Both the position numbers and the translations under genes were made by a program. Shown one piece after another: positions 7,537 to 17,266 of a stretch of 64,000 nucleotides of DNA; position 1 is the first letter of the stretch; each line of letters begins with the position of its first letter. Under the pieces are notes generated by a model. The model did no database searches. It was not told the DNA's origin and was given only the letters and a program-made list of their open reading frames with translations. Source of the DNA: JAFNAG01 sp963739235 (GTDB lineage Bacteria; Acidobacteriota; UBA6911); assembly GCA_963739235.1 (NCBI GenBank), contig CAVTZY010000022.1:1-64000 (forward strand). Reading direction: 5' to 3'.

Positions 7537-9399
7537 TTAGAAACGATAACCGAGATTAATGGAGCGTTGGCGATAATCCTGGGTGGTGCTTCGATACATG
7601 GTGAAGCCGGCGCCCAGGAAATAGTGGCGCCCCAAAAACCAGTCGAACGTGCCGGTGAGCCAGCGTGCGCGGCTTTCGTTGCTGATCGTCGAGCGCAGGT
7701 CTTGTTGTCCTGCCTGGATGTCGAATCTGATCCTTTCTCCGATTTGCCGGCTGAGCATCAGCGTTTTGTAGGCCCCGCTGCCGAACGAGCTGTCAAACTT
7801 GGAGTAGCGCAAGTCGGTGCGAATCCCGGTGCGCAAGATATTTCCCCAGCTGATGCCGAACATTTTGTTCCACGAGTTGCGGCCGTCTTCGTCACTGTGA
7901 CTCCTGCCGATGCTGGCATAGGGGCTGATCCGGCCCGGCAGCTCCAACCCGACTCCGCCGCTCAATCCCTGAAACAGAACCTTGTCCAATAAGCCGGAAG
8001 CAATCAGGCGCGCATCGAAGGTGGGGATGTTGCGGAAGTAGTTCTCCGTCACATCAAAGCTGATGATTCGGTGCGGCTGGATGCGGACGGTCAGATAGTC
8101 ACGGCTGACCACAGGCCCCTTGGCCGGAGGAGAGGCTGTGCCTTCCGGCGCGGGGCTTTGGCTGCTTGCAGATGCATCGCCCCTCAAGAGATCGGCCTCG
8201 ATGCCGTGATAGATTGACAGGTAACGTTTAAAAAAGACCCCGGTCTCGCAAAAACCGAACCGCCGGTCCGGGTGCCAGTCGACGCGTGTTAGTGCCACGC
8301 CGAAAGTCGTCATGTATCGGAACGATTCAAAACTGCCGCCCTCGATATTGAAAAAGCTGCCACCCATCTGGCGGTTCGGCGCATAGCGCCAGGAAGTCGG
8401 GTCCGGCGCAGACCCGCCGAAGATTCCGAAGGTGACCTTACCGTAATGGCGCCCGAGGTAACCGCCGTCGATCGTGCCGAGACTGCTGGCCCAGGGCAAG
8501 TACAGGCGCCCGAAACCGGCAGTCCAGTGCGAGGCAGGATTATTGTAGGAAAGACCCAGGTGGTAGGTCCGGTTGATCAGGTCGGTCAGCGTTGCCTGGC
8601 CTGCCGGGGTTTGTGAAGTGAAGCGGCCGCGATAGTACCCGCTCAGACTCCAGTAGCTCCCGCCGATCCGGGTCATATCCGTGCGCAGCACGAAGCCGAG
8701 TTGCGACGAGTTCATTCCGGCAGAACCGGGTGTGCTGATCGAATTATATTCGAACCCAATCCGCCCGCGAATGCGGTTGACCTCCGGAAGCGGAGGTTTG
8801 GGGAGATATTCGCGGACCTCTTCGTCCATTGGGTCGCCTTCCGTGAAAGTAACCACCTGAGGGTATTTGCGCGTCTCTTTAGAGTCGACCAGCAGCTTGA
8901 GCTTGAAAACATCTTCTTCCGAGAGATAGGCAGTGTCGCCCGGACGCACGTCCAGGTTGGCAGAGAGGATCTCCGCGGCGGCCGATGTAGAAGCGACGGA
9001 GACGATCCGGACTTCCGCCGTACCCGGATTCTCGTTTGTGGGATTGGCTGGATCATCTCTTTTGATGGTGAGGCGCTGCCCTTCCGCCAGGCCGGCTTCG
9101 CGTCCTCCTTCGAGATAGACGACATCCTGCGTGACAAATTTGACCCGGAACTTCGTTGATATTGCCTGGTTTTGCCCTGCCGGCGCTGTGGTGTCCTTGC
9201 TTTGCTTTGTCACAACATCCTGTCCTGCCTGCGCGTTGGCATTCCCGGTGCCTGCCGCGCCCATGCCGACACAAAGTGCCATGCCCGAAATGAACAGCCG
9301 CCAACTTTTCGCGGCGTGTCGGGTCAGTGCTCGGGCCGATGCTGCGTTTTGCACCGCCTGCACATCCGGTTTATCCAGGTAGCCTGTCAGAATCCTCAT
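7537..9399 (-). CDS. Outer-membrane beta-barrel protein of the cytochrome operon
   Basis: A 620-residue protein. Its start is set by GAGGAAAG just before ATG at 9399, 11 bp after the stop of the 49-haem cytochrome gene. An atypical long N-terminus (about 30 residues) precedes a signal-like hydrophobic segment ending near ANAQA. A small periplasmic domain follows (about 70-170, with EGQRLTIKRDD and AEVRIVSV, SH3-like in look). From about 215 onward there are alternating amphipathic strands to a final SINLGYRF with C-terminal Phe, the outer-membrane barrel signature. The barrel is large enough for about 20 or more strands. No CxxCH motif is present. In known porin-cytochrome conduits (MtrAB, PioAB type) a haemless barrel sheathes a multihaem cytochrome; the gene order here suggests the same job. 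Confidence 0.8.
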   Translation of the reverse strand: MRILTGYLDKPDVQAVQNAASARALTRHAAKSWRLFISGMALCVGMGAAGTGNANAQAGQDVVTKQSKDTTAPAGQNQAISTKFRVKFVTQDVVYLEGGREAGLAEGQRLTIKRDDPANPTNENPGTAEVRIVSVASTSAAAEILSANLDVRPGDTAYLSEEDVFKLKLLVDSKETRKYPQVVTFTEGDPMDEEVREYLPKPPLPEVNRIRGRIGFEYNSISTPGSAGMNSSQLGFVLRTDMTRIGGSYWSLSGYYRGRFTSQTPAGQATLTDLINRTYHLGLSYNNPASHWTAGFGRLYLPWASSLGTIDGGYLGRHYGKVTFGIFGGSAPDPTSWRYAPNRQMGGSFFNIEGGSFESFRYMTTFGVALTRVDWHPDRRFGFCETGVFFKRYLSIYHGIEADLLRGDASASSQSPAPEGTASPPAKGPVVSRDYLTVRIQPHRIISFDVTENYFRNIPTFDARLIASGLLDKVLFQGLSGGVGLELPGRISPYASIGRSHSDEDGRNSWNKMFGISWGNILRTGIRTDLRYSKFDSSFGSGAYKTLMLSRQIGERIRFDIQAGQQDLRSTISNESRARWLTGTFDWFLGRHYFLGAGFTMYRSTTQDYRQRSINLGYRF

Positions 9400-9410
9400 C
9401 CTTTCCTCGC

Positions 9411-12400
9411 TTAACCGCCACTGCCGCGCGGATGACAGGCGTAGCAGTTGACGCTGTTGTAAATGTAGTTTCTGACTCCCCGATGGTGTGAATCGGTCTG
9501 AGTCTGTGTGTGGCAACTCGTACACACAAAAACCGAATAATCATTGGAATTAGTGTGGCATGTGGAACACAGGCCCTGTGAATTGTGGTGCGTCATCGGG
9601 AACCAGGTATGGTTGAATGTTGCACCTGTCCACGCCGTCGTGGTGTGGCATGTCTGGCAGGTGGTTGGAAATCCTGCTGCCGCGTGGTTGGGATTCGATA
9701 CGCTTTTGTATTCGGCGGAGTGGCAGGAATAGCAGTCTGTAGGCGTTGTCGTAAAGTTGTTGTTAATGTGGCAATTAGTGCAGGCTACGTTTACGTGTGC
9801 GCCTGTCAGGGGGAATTTTGTTTTAGTGCTGTGGTTGAAGACAGCTCCAGCCCAGCCTGCTGTGACCGAGTGGCAAACCGAACAATCCTGCGGAAAGCCT
9901 GCAGTGACGTGGTTGGGATTATTCGCGCCGTTCCAATCCGTCAGATGACAGGAGATGCAAGCAGTTGCCAGTCCGACATATGCGTTGTTTTTGTGACACA
10001 GGTTGCACACCACACTCACATGCGCGCCGGTCAGCGGGAATTTGGTTTGGGTGCTGTGGTTGAAGACGGCTCCGACCCAACCTGCGGTCACCGAGTGGCA
10101 CGTCGAGCAGTCCTGCGGGAAACCCGCGGCCCCATGGTTTGGATTGGTGGTGTTGTTCCAATCTGACTGATGGCACGAGATGCAGGAGGTTGCCAACCCG
10201 ACATACACACCGTTTTGATGGCAGGCGCTGCATGCGACGTTGATGTGAGCGCCTGTCAGAGTGAACTTGGTCGCGGTATTGTGGTTAAACGTGGCATTGG
10301 CCCACGATGTTGTGCTGTGACAGATCGAGCAGTCCTGAGGGAAGCCGGCGGCCGTGTGATTCGGGTTATTCGTCCCGCTGAAATCCGTCTGGTGACACGA
10401 GATGCAGGTGGTTGCCAGGCCGGCGAACACATTATTCTTGTGACACACGTTACACGCCGCGTTGGGGTGGGCGCCCGTCAGCGGGAATTTGGTGGCGCTG
10501 TTGTGATTGAAGGTCGCGTTTGCCCAGGAGGTCGTGCTGTGGCAAATCGAGCAATCCTGCGGGAAACCCGCGGCTCCATGGTTTGGATTATTCGTGCTGT
10601 TCCAATCCGTCTGATGACACGAGATACAGGTAGTCGACAGGCCGGCAAAGACATTGTTCTTGTGGCACACGCTGCACGCCACCGTTCCATGTGCACCCGT
10701 CAATGGGAATCTTGTCCCGGTGCTGTGATTAAACGTTGCTCCTGCCCAGCCCGCGGTCACCGAATGGCACGTCGAGCAGTCCTGCGGAAACCCTGCAGTG
10801 GCATGGTTCGGATTGGTGGTATTGTTCCAATCCGCCTGATGGCATGAGATGCAGGAGGTTGCCAGGCCGGCGTACACCCCATTTCGATGGCACGTGCTGC
10901 ATGCGACGTTGATGTGAGTGCCTGTCAGAGTGAACTTGGTCGCGGTATTGTGGTTGAAAGTAGCATTGGCCCACGATGTCGTGCTGTGACAGACCGAGCA
11001 GTCCTGCGGGAAGCCGGCGGCCGTATGATTCGGATTATTCGTCCCGTTGAAATCCGTCTGGTGACACGAAATACAAGCTGAGGGTGTTCCTGCAAACACG
11101 TTGTTTTTATGGCAAGTGCTGCATTGCACAGTTCCGTGAGCTCCGGCGAGCGGGAATTTTGTCCTCGTATTGTGATCGAAATTCGCGCCCGTCCATTGAG
11201 TCGTGTTGTGGCAAATAGAACAGTCCTGGGGAAAACCCGCCGCTGGGTGATTCGGGTTTTTGGTGCCATTAAAATCGGTCTCGTGGCAGGACATGCAGGC
11301 CGTGTTGAGCGTGGAGAACTGATTGTTTGCATGGCACGTCTGACAAGCGACCGCTACATGCGCCCCGGTCAGCATAAACTTGGTCTGGTTGTGATCGAAT
11401 TTAGCTCCAGGCCATTGTGTGGTTGTATGACAGGTCTCGCAGTTTTGGGTGAAGCCTGCAGAGACGTGGTTCGGATTTTTCGTACCGTTCCAATCCGTCA
11501 GATGGCAGGAGATGCACGAGCTTGCCAGGCCGGCGTAAACGTTGTCTTTATGGCACACGTTGCACACCACGGTCACATGCGCGCCCGCCAGCGGATACTT
11601 GGTCGCGGTATTATGGTTGAAAGCCGCGTTGGCCCAGGAGGCCGAGCTGTGGCAGATCGAGCAATCCTGCGGGAAGCCGGCCGCAAGGTGGTTCGGATTC
11701 TTTGTTCCGTCGAGATCGGTCTGATGGCAGGAGAGACAGCTGGTCGCCAGGCCGGCGAACACGTTGTTTTTGTGGCAGCCGGCGCACGTCACAGGTACGT
11801 GTGCGCCGTTCAGGGGGAATTTGGTACCTGTCGTATGATCGAATTTGGCTCCCGTCCACTGATTCGTGTCGTGACAGAAGGAGCAGTCCAGCGGGAAGCC
11901 CGTAGCGACGTGGTTCGGGTTCGTCGTGCTGTTGAACTCCTTCGTGTGGCACGACTGGCACGAGGTTGAAGTTGTGGCATACTGCGAGCCCGGGGCATGG
12001 CAGGCGCTGCAAGCTGCCGCGGCATGGGCTCCCGTCAGCCGGAATTTGGCCAGATTGTGATCAAACCTTGCGTTCAGCCAATCGGTGGTCGCGTGGCAGC
12101 CGGCACAATCGGTTGGGAAATTGCCGGTTTTGTGATTCGGATTTGCGGCGCTTTCAAAGTCCTTCACGTGGCAGCTGTAGCAGTCCGTCGGCGTGCCGGC
12201 GTAACGCCCGGCGATGTGGCATTGCTGGCAATGCGGTGTTACATGGGCTCCCGTCAAGGCAAATTTCGTGGTCGAGTGATCGAACTTTGCGCGCGCCCAA
12301 TAGTCCAGGCTGTGACAACCCTGACAATCGTGACCCAAGCCGGCCTGGACGTGGTCAGGATCCTTGGCTGCGTTAAAGTCCTGCACATGACAACTGAAAC

Positions 12401-13115
12401 AGTCCCTCGGAGTCCCTGTGAATCGATTGCCGACGTGGCACTGAACGCAAGCGAGCGGGATGTGCGCGCCGGCCAGCGGATAAGTGGTGTATTGCGAGTG
12501 ATCAAATCGGGCACTCGGCCAGGAGTCGATGTTGTGACACTGGTCGCAGGCGATCGGCAACCTCGCCAGCTGATGATCCGGTGTCCTGGTCGCCTGATAC
12601 TTGCTCAGGTGGCAAGAACTGCAGGCAGTATTGAGGCCGACAAACTGGCCGGTTACCGCTCCCTTGTGGCAGGCATCGCAGTCGATGGCGGCATGCGCAC
12701 CGAATAGCGGGAATCGGTTCAGGTGCTCCCGGATGGAACGAGCGGAAACTTGCCATCCTCGAACGGTATGACACTCTTCGCAATTGCCTCCGAACTGACG
12801 GCGGTGAACATCCGCGTGGCAGTTCGCGCAGATCTTGGGAGTGTTGGCAAAAGCGAGCCTGACGTGACACTGGCGGCAATCCAGCGACACATGCAATCCC
12901 CTGAGAGGGTATCGGGTCTCATTGTGATTGAACTCAGGGGCGGGGCGGATGGGATTCCAGCTCGTCGACGTATGACAATTTGTACAGGCGATCCGCAGCG
13001 TGTCATGAGGACTGCGGGTGCGCCCCCGCTCGTTCTGAGCCTGGTTCGCGCGAGCGTCGGGCAATAATCCCGCGACCACCAGCAAGAACAGCAATCGAAT
13101 CACGCGACGATGCAT
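9411..13115 (-). CDS. Giant c-type cytochrome with 49 CxxCH haem motifs
   Basis: A secreted cytochrome of about 1234 residues. The ATG at 13115 directly starts a standard signal peptide (MHRRVIRLLFLLVVAG, cleavage near DARA). An upstream ATG at 13223 overlaps the previous stop as ATGA and would add 36 residues. I count 49 CxxCH motifs. Most of the protein is a roughly 73-76-residue unit repeated about 15 times, each with three CxxCH and three conserved free His in F(N/D)H, GAH and NPNH. That is one spare His per haem, so all haems could be bis-His ligated. Some units are nearly identical at DNA level (10260-10357 against 10929-11025), showing recent internal duplication. The C-terminal 80 residues diverge and end CYACHPRGSGG. 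Its likely role is a long periplasmic or extracellular haem wire. The family beyond 'cytochrome c3-like multihaem' is not recognised. Confidence 0.9.
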   Translation of the reverse strand: MHRRVIRLLFLLVVAGLLPDARANQAQNERGRTRSPHDTLRIACTNCHTSTSWNPIRPAPEFNHNETRYPLRGLHVSLDCRQCHVRLAFANTPKICANCHADVHRRQFGGNCEECHTVRGWQVSARSIREHLNRFPLFGAHAAIDCDACHKGAVTGQFVGLNTACSSCHLSKYQATRTPDHQLARLPIACDQCHNIDSWPSARFDHSQYTTYPLAGAHIPLACVQCHVGNRFTGTPRDCFSCHVQDFNAAKDPDHVQAGLGHDCQGCHSLDYWARAKFDHSTTKFALTGAHVTPHCQQCHIAGRYAGTPTDCYSCHVKDFESAANPNHKTGNFPTDCAGCHATTDWLNARFDHNLAKFRLTGAHAAAACSACHAPGSQYATTSTSCQSCHTKEFNSTTNPNHVATGFPLDCSFCHDTNQWTGAKFDHTTGTKFPLNGAHVPVTCAGCHKNNVFAGLATSCLSCHQTDLDGTKNPNHLAAGFPQDCSICHSSASWANAAFNHNTATKYPLAGAHVTVVCNVCHKDNVYAGLASSCISCHLTDWNGTKNPNHVSAGFTQNCETCHTTTQWPGAKFDHNQTKFMLTGAHVAVACQTCHANNQFSTLNTACMSCHETDFNGTKNPNHPAAGFPQDCSICHNTTQWTGANFDHNTRTKFPLAGAHGTVQCSTCHKNNVFAGTPSACISCHQTDFNGTNNPNHTAAGFPQDCSVCHSTTSWANATFNHNTATKFTLTGTHINVACSTCHRNGVYAGLATSCISCHQADWNNTTNPNHATAGFPQDCSTCHSVTAGWAGATFNHSTGTRFPLTGAHGTVACSVCHKNNVFAGLSTTCISCHQTDWNSTNNPNHGAAGFPQDCSICHSTTSWANATFNHNSATKFPLTGAHPNAACNVCHKNNVFAGLATTCISCHQTDFSGTNNPNHTAAGFPQDCSICHSTTSWANATFNHNTATKFTLTGAHINVACSACHQNGVYVGLATSCISCHQSDWNNTTNPNHGAAGFPQDCSTCHSVTAGWVGAVFNHSTQTKFPLTGAHVSVVCNLCHKNNAYVGLATACISCHLTDWNGANNPNHVTAGFPQDCSVCHSVTAGWAGAVFNHSTKTKFPLTGAHVNVACTNCHINNNFTTTPTDCYSCHSAEYKSVSNPNHAAAGFPTTCQTCHTTTAWTGATFNHTWFPMTHHNSQGLCSTCHTNSNDYSVFVCTSCHTQTQTDSHHRGVRNYIYNSVNCYACHPRGSGG

Positions 13116-13219
13116 GCAGCCGTCAGGGCCGAGGACAGGAGGCCTTAATGGGATCGCTAAGTCGCCGCCGTGGACAGCGCAAGATTGGGCTGATCTTTCT
13201 TTGTTTCTCGGGCTATCTT

Positions 13220-15157
13220 TCATGACTGCTTGCCCCCTGCCTCCCGGCCTGCGTGGCACGCAATGCACTCGCGCGGCGTGGCCCGGTACATCGTCACGTT
13301 TTTCCCTTCAATTGGCTTCGCATAAAGGTGACATTGGCGACAGGAAACATCCTTGTGAGCGCCGGTGAGGCGATAATTAGATCCTGTCTCGTGATCAAAG
13401 CTCGACGGCTTCCATTTAAAGAGCTTGTGGCAGGCCGCACAATCGGTTGAGCCGCCGGCCCCCGAAAACTGTCCGTTGTGAGCATCGTCATGACAGCCCG
13501 AACAAACTTTCGGTGCGGATTTGAATGTGACATTCTTCAGCCCGGTCCCAAGATTGGGGGCCTTATGGCACGATTCACAGGTCGCGGCCCGGTGCTCGCC
13601 CTCGAGTTGAAAGCTGGTTGTAGCGTGGTCGAATCCGATGATTTCCTTCCAGGCCCTCAACGTGTGGCAGGCTTCGCATCCCTTGGGTAACCCATCCGGC
13701 CGCGTGGCGGCCATCCGTCCGGCAAATTCATCCCGGTGGGGATCCGTGTGGCAGGCGACACAATCGCTGCGCTCAAAACGATATTGCGCCGGAGCGGGAG
13801 GGGATTCATTCTTCCGGCCCTTGTGGCACGAGTCGCACAGAATGGCGCCGTGCGATCCTTCCAGTGGAAAGCGGCTCTTCATATGTCGAGCCAAAGTGAA
13901 GGTCGACGGCTTGAATGCTCTGGCGGTGTGGCAGCTCTCGCATTTGTTCTCGTAGGGCGCGGCCTGAAACTGGCCTTTGTGCACATCGTCATGACAAACG
14001 GCACAGGCGTTGCTCTTGAATATGTAAGTGGTCGCAGCGCCGCGGGGGATGTGGCACTTCGCACACGCGACGGGCGCATGCTTTTCGAGCAGCGGGAACC
14101 CGGTCTTCGCGTGCATCGCGGCCGTGTAGGTTGAGGGCCTGAATCCTTCGACTGTGTGACAGGCGCCGCAATCGCCGCCATTGGCGCGCGCGGCGAATTG
14201 GCCCTGGTGATTATCTTTCCGGTGACAGTCAAGGCACCGCGCATGAGCTATCGGCGCCTTGAAATTGCTGGTCAGATGGCAGGCCTTGCATGGCAAGGCA
14301 GCATGCTTGCCTTCCAGGCGATATTTAGTCGTAGCATGGTTGAAGTCGATGGTTTCCTGAACGGTTTTCCAACTGGATACCGCATGACACGACTGGCACC
14401 GCGATGGAAATGCGCCCCGATGCGGATCGTTGTGACAAGGGGTGCAGTCCTGGAAGGGAATTTCCCGGTATTTCGTGTAAGGTTTCGGTGCGTCGACTTT
14501 CGCGTGGCATTTCTCACAAGCGACCTTTTGGTGCGCGCTCCACAGGATGAACCGTGCGCGATCGTGGTTGAATTTCTCCGGGTTCTTCCAGCTCGTCGTG
14601 TCGTGGCAGCTGCGGCATTCAGCGGCAAGCTGAGCGCGATGCTCATCGGGATGGCACCCGGCGCACTGAGTAGAGAGCCCCAGGTAGGTGCGGCCCTGAT
14701 CCTTGGCGGTAAGACTCTTCACATCCGGGGCAGAGACCAGAGCCGGCTGGTGGCATTTTTTGCACCCAAGAGCGGCATGCTTTCCTTCGAGCACGTAACC
14801 CGCGCGGCGGTGGTCAAACGTTGCTAACGGGGCGTCCCAATGGATGAGGGGGAAACTTCTACCGTTGTGGTCAGAATGGCAGGATATGCAGGATCTTCCG
14901 GTTCTGTCGCTGCCCGCCAGGGAAGGGTGCAGTCCTCGACCTGCGTCGAGCCGGGCGCGGATTTCCTGGTGGCAATCCAGGCATTTATATTCCGGCGGCC
15001 GTTTCGCCAGATCGTGACAGCTCACGCATTGGGTTGCACCGTCGAGAGAGCTGTGAGCCTGCGACAGCGGTCCGGGCGAGATTTGGGCATAGGCGCCGGG
15101 TACGCCGGCCAGGAAGCACAGTATTAGAGTGGTGCTCAGTCTGAGGAGATCTTGCAC
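13220..15157 (-). CDS. Multihaem c-type cytochrome with 23 CxxCH motifs
   Basis: A 645-residue secreted protein with signal peptide (LSTTLILCFLAGVPGAYAQ) and 23 CxxCH motifs. The spacing is more irregular than in its downstream neighbour. The recurring elements are similar: F(D/N)HATTxxxLEGxH, then CxxCH, then CxxCHxDxHxGQF. These supply free His ligands. The start is GTG at 15157, 9 bp after the TPR gene stop. Its stop is embedded in an ATGA with a possible upstream start of the 49-haem gene. The N-terminal CVSCHDLAKRPP and CLDCHQEIRARLDAG segments resemble the entry haems of other cytochrome c3-type proteins. It is probably the partner or inner segment of the same electron conduit. Confidence 0.9.
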   Translation of the reverse strand: MQDLLRLSTTLILCFLAGVPGAYAQISPGPLSQAHSSLDGATQCVSCHDLAKRPPEYKCLDCHQEIRARLDAGRGLHPSLAGSDRTGRSCISCHSDHNGRSFPLIHWDAPLATFDHRRAGYVLEGKHAALGCKKCHQPALVSAPDVKSLTAKDQGRTYLGLSTQCAGCHPDEHRAQLAAECRSCHDTTSWKNPEKFNHDRARFILWSAHQKVACEKCHAKVDAPKPYTKYREIPFQDCTPCHNDPHRGAFPSRCQSCHAVSSWKTVQETIDFNHATTKYRLEGKHAALPCKACHLTSNFKAPIAHARCLDCHRKDNHQGQFAARANGGDCGACHTVEGFRPSTYTAAMHAKTGFPLLEKHAPVACAKCHIPRGAATTYIFKSNACAVCHDDVHKGQFQAAPYENKCESCHTARAFKPSTFTLARHMKSRFPLEGSHGAILCDSCHKGRKNESPPAPAQYRFERSDCVACHTDPHRDEFAGRMAATRPDGLPKGCEACHTLRAWKEIIGFDHATTSFQLEGEHRAATCESCHKAPNLGTGLKNVTFKSAPKVCSGCHDDAHNGQFSGAGGSTDCAACHKLFKWKPSSFDHETGSNYRLTGAHKDVSCRQCHLYAKPIEGKNVTMYRATPRECIACHAGREAGGKQS

Positions 15158-15166
15158 GCTTGAACC

Positions 15167-15751
15167 CTACCGTGACAGGCTTTCAAGCTGCGGCAACATC
15201 CTCTGAGCGCGTTTGCCGCTCTCCGATTGCGGATCGAGGGCGATCAGTTGTCCCCAGTACTCACGCGCGAGCGTGGCATTCCCCAGGTTGCCGTAGATGG
15301 CCCCCAGATTGTAAAGCGCATCCGGATTGCCGGGCTGGACCTTGAGAATCGCCCGGGTCTGGTCCAGTGCGCCTTGAACATCTCCCCGGAGAAAAAGCAC
15401 CCTGCCAAGCTCGAGCCTGGCTTCGAGATTTCCCGGTTCCTGGTCCACAATCTCCTTGAGGTGCTTCGCCGCCTCGTCAGGGTGCCCTTTTCCTCTTCCA
15501 GCTTGGCCAGGTTCATCAACACAGGCGTGTGGCCCGGCTTTTTGATGAGCGCCCTTTCGAGCACCTTCAAGTCATGCCCGCTTGTGGCAGGCATTTCCTG
15601 TCGAGTTGGCTGTTGCCGTCAACGCCCTGTGGGTTTCGACCGGCCTGTTGGCCGGTTGATATGCAGGCCGCTTCAGCGCGGAAGCGACCGACAGCAGGAT
15701 CGTGGCCGCAATGATGCACAAAACTCCGACCTTCAGGATACGAACTTGCAT
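15167..15751 (-). CDS. TPR protein with N-terminal membrane anchor, frameshifted
   Basis: First gene of the cytochrome operon, visible in three frames. ATG at 15751 opens a segment with a membrane helix or signal (VGVLCIIAATILLSVASA) that runs into TGA near 15572. The next frame (from 15594) gives MPATSGHDLKVLERALIKKPG, then a TPR helix ending KLEEEKG. A third frame continues HPDEAAKHLKEIVDQEPGN with two more TPR units to the stop at 15167. The second break is a single missing base in the run AAAAGGGCACC near 15485. The intact product would be about 190 residues. TPR proteins often accompany multihaem cytochromes, perhaps as assembly scaffolds. It could be a decaying gene or carry two assembly indels. 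Confidence 0.6.
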
Positions 15752-16673
15752 TTTACCCGTCTCCTCTCCAGCGCGAGGCGCACCGTAAGTTGATCCCTAT
15801 CCCCACTGCCGGGGACAGTGGTGTTCCCACCGGGGAGTGGTACACGGCTTGATCTACAAAAAGGCTCCGACTGCTGCCGTAAGAGTTTTGACGTCAGGCA
15901 GTCTGATGGCCGCACAGGAATGACGCATTAGCTTCAGCCGGCGCCATGCCATCCTCGTGAGCCCGTGTTCCACGGGCGGGAACATAGGCCGCCACAAGGA
16001 TTAATAAACTGTGTCAATTGGTTGCGACATCGGCATTCGCAGGAGAGTCGAGAACAGCAGTAGCCACACGTGACGGTTTGAACTGGGAGCTTGAGCACAA
16101 CAACCCTCGCTTCGCAAATCACACCGGCGGATGTGATTTGCGAACTCCAAATAGCCCACGGGCCTTCAGAGCGTGATTCGCATTGCCCTTTCTTATCGGC
16201 CGTCTGGGCGAAGTCTTTATTAAAATATACTTAACAAAAATCGTTCCACCACCTTGAGAGCAACTTTTGGACCTACGCTGCTGTTTTATGGAATAAAGTG
16301 AAAACCGCAAGAACTTGTGGACCAGATTATCATCGTGAACTTCTTGATGTCGAAAGGCTTATCGCATGAGCTACGGTACTGGACCCATCTCGAAGAATGC
16401 TGCCATCCTAGAGAATTCCCCGTCAAAGATCAAGCCCCTCACACGCCTAATTCAGGGAATTCTTACCTGCTGGTTCAGAGGCGAACTAATCGCGCGATGA
16501 TCCGGCACCATCGAATCCCGGTGCAGTCATCCACCGGAAACCCTGCGGTGAGAAGGACGATTTTCGATTCCGATCATCAACATCACAGAGCCCGAGAGGT
16601 GCACTGGCGTAACGAATATGGGGCTGGTAAGCTTTTTTGGAATGGTTTTGAAGGAATCGGAGGAAACACAACC
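15752..16673. other. Gene-free stretch with a perfect 13-bp inverted repeat
   Basis: No convincing gene lies in these 920 bp. It includes the promoter side of the cytochrome operon (right end, minus strand) and of the small secreted protein at 16674. The one clear structure is TTCGCAAATCACA (16111-16123) with its exact inverse TGTGATTTGCGAA (16132-16144), spaced by 8 nt. It lacks a T-run, so it may be an operator or a short repeat. An AT-rich patch lies at 16215-16245. Confidence 0.5.
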
Positions 16674-16988
16674 ATGAAAAGAGTTCTCGGATTGCTTTAT
16701 TTGGTTTTCGTTCTGTCAGCGGTCGTATTGCATGCCGAGCAGTGGACCGGTTACATATCCGACGCCAAGTGCGGACTCAAGGGTGAAACAGCCAACCACG
16801 CCGATTGCGCGAAGAGCTGTATAAAAGCCGGCGCAGCCGCCGTGTTTGTTTTGGGTGGCAAGCTATACACCCTGGACAAGCAGGCAGAGGCCAAGAAATT
16901 TGCGGGCGATAAGGTGATCCTCACCGGGACGGCCGGCAAGGATGGAAAGTCAATCAAGGTCGAGAACATCGAAAAAGCCGATAAGTAG
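16674..16988 (+). CDS. Small secreted protein of unknown function
   Basis: A 104-residue protein with a clean signal peptide (residues 1-21, ending VVLHA) and a mature domain starting EQWTGYISDAKCG. The start ATG at 16674 follows GGAGGAAACACAACC, which is why I reject the longer upstream reading. Three Cys (in DAKCG, HADCAKSC) lie in the N-terminal half. The C-terminal half (VILTGTAGKDGKSIKVENIEK) looks like a small beta-barrel or OB-like strand set. I have seen similar short Cys-bearing secreted proteins in Acidobacteria-like genomes but cannot name a function. No operon partner: both neighbours are on the minus strand. Confidence 0.75.
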   Translation: MKRVLGLLYLVFVLSAVVLHAEQWTGYISDAKCGLKGETANHADCAKSCIKAGAAAVFVLGGKLYTLDKQAEAKKFAGDKVILTGTAGKDGKSIKVENIEKADK

Positions 16989-17266
16989 GAGGCGCCCGGC
17001 GACTCAGTCGCCACCCCACTTGACTGGGCTCCCACTTCGCTTGTGATCGTGACAAAGCGGCAACCGCAGTGGAGTCTGTTCTCAGACCGCGGCAGGCTCG
17101 CTTGCTCGCTAACCCCGGACAGCAACACCTGGCTTTTGATCAAATGCACTGCGGTGGGAGGTTGATTCCATCCTCTTGTCCGCACGTGCATCTCCCAAAG
17201 AAAGATCTTTTGTTCAAAGTGGAGCACTTACGGCGAGGTGGCGCAGTGCCGAATCCCGGGTGAGGA

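Noticed and set aside
9411..13115. Regular repeats of about 220 bp, initially suggestive of a CRISPR-like or other repeat array
   Set aside because: The repeats are coding in one frame throughout, with conserved CxxCH codons and no spacer structure.
9544..13225. Many long plus-strand open frames opposite the two cytochrome genes, up to 286 codons
   Set aside because: They are antisense shadows of the repeated CxxCH coding sequence. They have no RBS, and their repeats mirror the haem units.
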